This document shows positions 58,001 to 64,000 of a stretch of DNA of 64,000 nt, one piece after another. Made by a program: the position numbers and the translations under genes. Source of the DNA: Paulownia fortunei (lineage: Eukaryota; Streptophyta; Magnoliopsida; Lamiales; Paulowniaceae); the NCBI GenBank assembly GCA_019321725.1, contig CM033115.1, forward strand, positions 14,952,673 to 15,016,672. Reading direction: 5' to 3'. The number at the start of each line of letters is the position of its first letter. Position 1 is the first letter of the stretch. The notes below the pieces were generated by a model. The model was given only the letters and a program-made list of their open reading frames with translations, ran no database searches and was not told the DNA's origin.

Positions 58001-58214
58001 AGAAAATAGTGGAGAAGAAGAGAGCAATAACGCTGTCCTTTTAGCATTAGAACCTGACATGGTGGCAAAAGCTGTTGCAACTACGGAGCAGTCTATTCTG
58101 AAATCATGTCTATCCTCAGAGATTCACTTTCCTAAAAATAAAAGAAAGCGAGGAGAGCGTAAAGCTGGTTCTGGTAATTGGAGTCGTCAACGACATGGTG
58201 AACCTGACAGCTAA
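51784..58214 (+). CDS. Conserved plant protein of unknown function, basic and probably nuclear (5 exons)
   Basis: Exons 51784-52043, 54200-54507, 54602-54658, 56829-57292 and 57903-58214 join in phase to 1401 bases (466 residues plus stop). The N-terminus is acidic and serine-rich. Exon 2 starts a conserved segment, KKKLTAHWRNFIHPLMWRCK, then KWTELRIKELESQASKYARE, which looks helical. A basic run RPMKRRKRKRVED (a likely nuclear localisation signal) precedes ASYMSNHILFSE. A second helical segment (HILRKIELVHTRVHKLKAQL) and a conserved ISEYDIGDFIMPDSAVSSF block follow. The end, PKNKRKRGERKAGSGNW, is a second basic signal. I recognise this as a plant-wide family without an assigned function. Arabidopsis may have a member next to BAGP1, which I could not check. 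The start is the first ATG after an in-frame TGA (51757). Confidence 0.85.
52486..52782. repeat. Cluster of six TTGGGGGA motifs in intron 1
   Basis: GGGGG runs occur at 52491, 52534, 52699, 52721, 52754 and 52774, each in a ttgggggaa/gaga context, in otherwise AT-rich sequence. The first (agggtgttttgggggaagga) resembles the end of a MITE. Confidence 0.7.
53663..53702. repeat. GA microsatellite
   Basis: A gagaga run broken twice by gc, in intron 1 of the KRKR-family gene. Confidence 0.92.
54200..54507 (+). CDS. KRKR-family gene, exon 2
   Basis: The most conserved exon: KKKLTAHW to ASYMSNHILFSE, containing MKRRKRKRVED. It starts after ttctttcag and ends in phase 1 at gaac before gtggtc. Confidence 0.85.
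54602..54658 (+). CDS. KRKR-family gene, exon 3
   Basis: 57 bases giving NKRCDLDGVPTWENLGNS between split codons. Acceptor atattgcag; donor tcag followed by gtgtgc. The next intron (54659-56828) carries a TRIM element. Confidence 0.82.
56345..56690 (+). mobile_element. TRIM-like retrotransposon, plus strand, in an intron
   Basis: A first LTR (about 56345-56451, ending cttggtcctaca) is followed by attggtattagaacc, a methionine primer-binding site with one change, then about 140 bases of non-coding internal sequence (ggggattgttgggttgcatg). A second LTR copy (about 56604-56684, ending ctcggtcttaca) is shorter by an internal gap. Shared words include tttaaagat and ttttagcatagcag/ttttaacatagcaa. 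It carries no genes. It lies in the same direction as its host gene, in the intron before exon 4. Confidence 0.72.
56829..57292 (+). CDS. KRKR-family gene, exon 4
   Basis: 154 codons plus two bases: DQHTSGHDEFG, then ILRKIELVHTRVHKLKAQL, then SEYDIGDFIMPDSAVSS and GDSSEK. It ends at aag followed by gtaaga in phase 0. Confidence 0.85.
57903..58214 (+). CDS. KRKR-family gene, exon 5 with stop
   Basis: Starts after cattgcag with IVDNILIQNEAAEIEG and ends NKRKRGERKAGSGNW, then a short tail and TAA at 58212-58214. Confidence 0.85.
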   Translation: MVDNILIQNEAAEIEGSTFKYSHHQSAEKTQDAENSGEEESNNAVLLALEPDMVAKAVATTEQSILKSCLSSEIHFPKNKRKRGERKAGSGNWSRQRHGEPDS

Positions 58215-58860
58215 TGACTTCAATGATTAATTCCAAATTTCTCAGCAGTGTCCAGAAAGAGTAGTTCTACATAAGGAAGTCATAGATTCAGGTGCGGACA
58301 CACTTCTCCTTATTCTGGGTTGGCGTCAAAATTATCATAGCGCAAGCATGCTTCACATGGTTTGTGAGGGATAGCTACTGTAGTCACTGTTTTTTTCATT
58401 TATTCCTGGGCTTATAGGGACAGGTTGTTAAATCACCACATGGACTTCTCTGTAGTTTAGTGACTTCTGGATTTAGGAAGTGTAGCTTTGATGCTGCATT
58501 GTAGTTTTTACACTTGGAGCTGTATTTCCACTTGACTGCTAGATGTGTAAAATGCTGGTAACTAGGTGGTTCCTAATGTATTCACCTTCTGTTTTGTAGT
58601 CATCAAACCAAACTGCAAAATGCCAGTTCCCTTAATTTGGTAGTGATGAAGTTGAAATTCTTGGCTATTACAGCAACCAAGGACTGCAGTAGCTCCCTTA
58701 TGGTTGAAGTACTGCTACTTTTTGAAGTTTTTTTGCATTGTTAAAATGCACTGCGTGGAGCATCCATCCATATGGAAGGAATTTTTTTTTTCTTTTTTTC
58801 TTTTTATTGCAAGGGACTTGGATTTTAATTTCTTGATATGAGACAGATTGCAATACCTCT
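58215..58860 (+). other. 3' untranslated region and downstream flank of the KRKR-family gene
   Basis: The sequence stays less AT-rich than the intergenic space until about 58770, consistent with a 3' UTR. I see no strong AATAAA signal, so the poly(A) site is undetermined. Confidence 0.45.
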
Positions 58861-58975
58861 CACCTTAGGGTGTATTCTCGTGGTTTGAACATAACTAAAC
58901 ATCAACATGTTATTAGAGCATCGGCCGACGAGCTAATTAAAGTGGTCGTCTTTATATTCTTTAGAAATAATTGTT

Positions 58976-59022
58976 TTCATATTAATATAAATTAATGATT
59001 TCATATTAATATAAATTAATGA
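58976..59022. repeat. Short tandem duplication
   Basis: ttcatattaatataaattaa occurs twice in a row, with a unit of about 23 bases. Confidence 0.85.
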
Positions 59023-59683
59023 CAGTCGTCATCTAAAATCCAACATATTAAAATTAGATAAAATCTCTAAATCATACATAGTTATAAAGTGTGGTCGTTC
59101 ATAAAATAATAATTATAAACATATTTTTGTGGTTATGCTCTTAAAAATATTCTGAAAGTTCAGTGAAATGGAACATCGATATGATACAAACTTACAAGGA
59201 GAGCGTCTTGTTCCATGAGCACTAGTATTGTTGCACCAATATATATATATATAGTGTTTGTTAGAAAATAAGTACGCTAAACTATCTCACTTGAAAATTC
59301 ACAAGGAAATATCGATTGTCAAATAAGTATTTCTTTCGTTAAGATAGTCGATGAATTATTCCACACTATTGTAACCTTCTGCACGGCATAATACATTTAA
59401 TTTATTTTTTGATTGAAGGACAATAACAAATGTGATATTTTGAGTGCATCATCTGTATGTATAGAAGTTTATAAATGGTCAACAAATGATCATTAAATAT
59501 AATAATTTTTAAAACCTTTTTATGTTTGGAGTGCAATTTAGGTAAATATTTTAAAAAAAAAACTTATTATATTAAGTATTAGGAAACGTACCACTGAGCA
59601 ATTTGAAAGAGTTCTAGAATTCATCTTTACATATAATGTAATTTTATTTCATATTTTTAAATTTCATTGTGTTAATGTTTTTG

Positions 59684-59781
59684 AGACTAATTTAATAATT
59701 TATAGTAAATATAATTAATAATTAATTATACAGTAATTAATTAATTACTAATTATATTTACTATAATATATTAAATTAGTC
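59684..59781. repeat. 98-bp near-perfect palindrome
   Basis: gactaatttaat at the left is mirrored by attaaattagtc at the right, and the arms (atagtaaatataatta) pair almost to the centre near 59732. Weaker pairing may extend outwards to about 59670 and 59801. It is probably a foldback MITE. Confidence 0.85.
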
Positions 59782-59801
59782 TTTCTAGTAACCCAACACA
59801 T

Positions 59802-61650
59802 GTTTGGGTTGTTAAACAATTAAACAAAAACTGCATGATTATCCTTTCAAATTGAGCAGTTTGCATTGTTTTGGGTTCGTTTTATTTAGTAGCGAGGCTG
59901 TGTGGGTAATAAATCGAAATTATTTTTATCATATAGTTTATCTTATTGTTGTTGCAATTCAAATATACAAGTACTTAAGTAAAAATATGAACGAGCTTAT
60001 TTTTAATTGTAATTTGTATATATAATAATGATAATGGAAAAAAAGAAAAAACAATATAGATAATAGACGTAGAATAAAAAAATACGATTTTTATTTTTTA
60101 ACAATTGAAAAAGGGAATCCCAAAACCAGGAGATGTAATCATCTTGTCTTTTGGTGTTTGCAGGTGCTTTTCCGTATCATTGATTGAACACCATTAACAA
60201 AATTACATCATGATGCCTTCCATTAGTGTAGATAGTTTAAACAATACCAAAGGGGATTAACTTGTGCCCATCATGCCCTGGCCATTTTAAGTGTTTTCTC
60301 CTTAATTATTTTCCTATGAATTTTTTGAAGAAAAAAATATAAAAGAAATTGATCCATTTTTCCTTTAATTAATATTATTAAAATATAACATCAAAATTAA
60401 TCAACCAAAAAAAGAGTTTGAACTAATCACTCGATAAATAATACAATATAGTCACTAACTATAAATTTATTGGCTTTGACGTGGTAACACATAAAATTTA
60501 TTAAAATTTCGTGATTCATCAATAATTTTAACTTGTTCACACTAAGAGTAGTAAATTTTAATATGAATATAAATCAAAGATTGAAAACAAGTACTATGAT
60601 TTAGGGTGTGGAGACATAAATCAAAGCATGGAAAAGTGCATCCCTTGTGATTGATTCAAGTCACAGGGCACGAGCAACGTAGCAGGCTTTTTAGTACACA
60701 TATATAAAGTGTACCAACCAATCTTACATGCTCATAATCATGACATAATGGGATGTGATTATGATTACAAGAACTTAATTAATTTCTTTTCTTTTCTTTT
60801 TTGAACTTAGATATTGAGTCGCATAAATCTTCTCTAAAGCTTATATTTCCAACTGTAGAAATTAAGTTGCGCAAATTTCTTTATAAAAATGTCACTTTTT
60901 TTTTTTAAAAAACGATTTTTTCCTTCAATTTTTCTATGGAAAATGCCACATAGAAGATGTTTTACAGAGCTTTTGAATATTTAAAAACTATGCATAAATG
61001 TCAAACTGTTACTTATATTTTGAAATAATAAAGGCATTCGCATTAAGGCTGCAAAATGCTAAAAGTTAACAACGCTCTCGTAAATCAGCTCATGAATTGA
61101 TTCTACTCAAATTTGAATTTTTGTTCAATTTATATTTTAAATGTGACTCTTGCAGTTGAATTCAAAGACGAATTTTTTTATTTTTTTTATATATATATAC
61201 ATTGATCATCCTAATTCTATTTTCAAAGCAATATTTAATTATATGGTGAATCAAGTTTTCCAAAGGCTTTTCAAACTTTAATTATATGTGTTGTGTATAT
61301 GCCAAGCAAGATTCAAATTTCCCTCTCCCTCTTGGCCTCTGTTATTTTCATGTTGCTAGTATCTTGCAATTTACATGACTTGGATTAAGAATAGAAATTA
61401 AGATGTGGATATTTTGAAGGACAAATTGGTAATTTTGACTAAAAAGCAAAAGACTTACTTTACCTTTGAAGTTTGAATCTCTTTCTCTTTCTCTTTCAAT
61501 CAGTTGGAATCATTCCTGCCAAAGCAAAAGTGGAGTAAGTAATAAAGAAAAGGAGAAGATTATAACAAAAAAATTAAAAATAAACAAAAATAGAAAAGAT
61601 AGCCATTTGCCAACCTATCTTTCAGTCACAAAAGTTTGATCACTCATTCA
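59802..61650. other. Intergenic between the KRKR-family gene and the signal-peptide gene
   Basis: AT-rich, with no coding similarity seen. The last few hundred bases turn C/T-rich (ctctttctctttctctttc at about 61479) and then C-rich (61661-61688), as expected for the promoter and leader of the gene starting at 61691. Confidence 0.5.
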
Positions 61651-61690
61651 TTCTTCTTCCACCACCACCACCCCCCCACCCTCCCCCCAA

Positions 61691-61780
61691 ATGACCATCT
61701 TTAGTTTCTTTCTCAATCTATCTCTCATTCTCACTTCTATCTCCTTTGTTCATGCAAGATCCAAAGAACTCACACACAAG
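61691..61780 (+). CDS. First exon of an unidentified secreted-protein gene (signal peptide)
   Basis: ATG is followed by MTIFSFFLNLSLILTSISF, then VHARSKELTHK, 30 codons ending at aag followed by gtgatc. The hydrophobic core and VHA before a charged segment make a classic signal peptide with cleavage after HA. The leader upstream is pyrimidine-rich (accaccaccacccccccac). No further exon with convincing phase and similarity appears before base 64000, so the gene probably continues outside. The product cannot be named from 30 residues. Confidence 0.6.
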
Positions 61781-61782
61781 GT

Positions 61783-61784
<2 letters not shown>

Positions 61785-61862
<78 letters not shown>

Positions 61863-61866
61863 TGTG
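61785..61866. repeat. Compound TC/AC microsatellite just inside intron 1
   Basis: About 24 tc units are followed by about 14 ac units and then tgtgtg. It starts only four bases after the splice donor GT... of the signal-peptide exon. Confidence 0.95.
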
Positions 61867-62126
61867 AAAATGTTCATGAAGAAATCTTGTAAAATGGGAT
61901 GCTAAAGAAGGTTTGAAGTTTTGATTTTTAGTTTGTGATAACTAAGTTTACTTTAATATTCTAGAGTGTGTATATAGTATGAAAGTTGATGAGTAATGCA
62001 AGTGCATGGCATGGATTATGGAAGTAATGTTAGTGCATGTAGAGTGGCAATTCGTTTAGAATTTTCATTCTAATTGATTCCTTGTTAGGCATAATGTTTC
62101 TTTGCAAAACACTATTTGTGAAAACT

Positions 62127-62157
<31 letters not shown>

Positions 62158-64000
62158 CATTTTCCTCATATACCTTAAAAAAGCACAACTCATTCTATCT
62201 AGTGTAAGGTTTCTGTATAGCGACTTAACCTTGTCTATTTTGAACTTAGGAGTCGAACATTAGGAATATTTAGATACTATTAAGAATTCTTGATTACGGA
62301 ATTAAATAGCATTTGCAATCTCTAAATGATGCCCCAACACTCTAAATTAGTGATAGAGGTGAGTCGATAACCAACTAATATTCTTTTTTTAAAAAAATAA
62401 TATATATCTACATACATTTGCTGAATACAAAATAAATAGCAACTTTTTTAAATTCTCTATCATTTTAATCTTCCATAGGATTTTCGTTTTGGTTTGGCAT
62501 GTATTTTGGTGTAGTATGACTAGATTATTCATATTACCCATATACTTGTAGTATTAATTTTTATTATTGTGATAGTAAATCTAAAATGTTTTGGTAACAT
62601 ACTTTATTGGGCCTTTGGGCCGGGAAATATCTGATCCACATGGGATCCCCCTTTCGACCATTATTTTGGGTTTGAATTAGGAGTGATGACCACAAATGGG
62701 CTAGGATAAGCACGTTGGTTTGGGCTCAACTCCTTTACAAAAATTATGAACTTAGACTGGAAAACCTAAGAGTAATCAGCGAACAAAAATTCAATTTGAA
62801 TTAATAAAAATTTGATCAAGCTCAAATGATGTAATAGTTAAATGAATTGGGAAATTTCTACAAAACATACATTTAAATTGTTAAAATAAATTGAAATCCC
62901 CCAACATATGACTCGACGGAAAAGGGTTCTCCAACGTGTTGATTTTTGAGGCCTCGCCGTAAGGCAAATTATTTATTATTCTTGAACCAAGATCTATAAT
63001 TGCTAGATTTTCCTTTGATGGGCTAGGCTATGTTAGATTGGATTACACAGTCTAAAAGGGGCTTTAGCATAAGTAATTTATATATTGAACCGAGGCCCAA
63101 TGGTCTTAATCTGGAGATAATTGGTTGTGGCTTCCATGGGTATGCTTCCCTTGAAATTGAACCAATTCATGCTTCAACTAAACAAAATTTTCTTCGAAGA
63201 AAACACTATGTTCTCTACATATATTAAATATATTTTTTAGATTAATTACAGGACATGATTGTACCAAAATTTATATTATGAATTATGTTTCTCTCCTAGT
63301 TTGAGTTTACGTTCTCGAGAAAGGAAAAATCACAATTTATAGAAAATATCAGAAATTTCGAGAAGAAATTTGAAATATATATTATAGATTGTGACTTGTC
63401 TTTGCAATTATGATTATGTTGAGAAGAAAATGTAATCTATATTTAGATATGTTCGATTACTTTTTACAATAAAAATCAACCAACAGCATGAAATATAAGT
63501 ATGATTAATTTTGTTAGTTTATTTATTTATAAATGTAATCTATAACTCAAGGATGAGGGTTGAATATATAATATTTGGATATAAATTTGTCCATAATGTT
63601 ATAGTATTTACTTTATTTAATTCAATTCTTGACGTAATTCAAGTCGACTCTATCATCGCACGTGTTGGACTTGAATTTGAATTTACTGACTTTTCAGTAA
63701 AGTTTAATTTGATATGAAATTATAGAAATTTTAATTTGAAAATTATGATGTCAAACTTGCAAATTTTTCATCACTTTCTTTTATTTTGTGTCGTAACTAA
63801 AACGAAAATATTTCTTAATCGGTGAAAACGTGTTGAATCATTCTTCTTTTACGTGTCAGAAACTACGATTTTTCCTTTATGTATAGATGATGAAGAAAAC
63901 GTGTAATTGACCATTATTGAAAGGATCAAATCAAATCAAGCATTCTCTTTTTTCCTATCCCCAATTATCACATTCACAGAATGATAGAATTTGAAGCAGT
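61867..64000. other. Probable intron 1 of the signal-peptide gene; no exon recognised
   Basis: AT-rich, with a poly-A run at about 62129-62150. The 65-codon plus frame at 63030 resembles nothing known and has no good splice context. Confidence 0.45.

Noticed and set aside
63030..63227. Second exon of the signal-peptide gene
   Set aside because: No suitable splice acceptor or phase match, and no similarity.

Overview
The window is AT-rich plant nuclear DNA, most likely from a eudicot. It has long introns with GT-AG signals, plant-specific protein families, copia, Gypsy, TRIM and hAT transposons, MITE-like inverted repeats and long microsatellites. It has no prokaryotic operon structure, no CRISPR array, and no rRNA or tRNA gene that I could recognise.

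Left third (about 1-19.4 kb, minus strand): one gene split into at least 16 coding exons fills about 19 kb. I rebuilt it exon by exon, and all reading phases agree. It encodes an N-terminal membrane segment, a C2 domain, a GRAM domain and a VASt domain. That order matches BAG-associated GRAM protein 1 (BAGP1). The 3' end lies beyond base 1. Its introns hold a solo LTR, a TRIM fragment, a degenerate tandem array and several recent tandem duplications. One duplication copies a 5' splice site, and one intron appears to start with GC.

Middle (about 19.4-49.5 kb): no host gene is supported here. It is a layered transposon graveyard. An old minus-strand copia remnant (about 24.2-35.2 kb) was split by a hAT element at 29029-32874, which has a perfect 8-bp target duplication. 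Next come Gypsy remnants (about 36.9-40.3 kb) with gag, a primer-binding site and LTR pieces. A decayed copia element at 40490-45973 has a perfect 5-bp target duplication and carries a nested solo LTR (41757-43641) of the same family as the one in BAGP1 intron 1.

Right third (about 49.5-64 kb, plus strand): a five-exon gene (coding 51784-58214) encodes a 466-residue basic, probably nuclear, protein of a conserved plant family with no known function. A short first exon with a signal peptide (61691-61780) begins a third gene that runs off the right edge.

The BAGP1-like gene and the five-exon gene are divergently oriented, with about 30 kb of transposons between their promoters. I found no new multi-gene system. 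The points most worth a second look are the splicing oddities and coding-repeat expansion in the BAGP1-like gene, the nested transposon history, the intronic TRIM family, and the unclear N-terminus of the five-exon gene.
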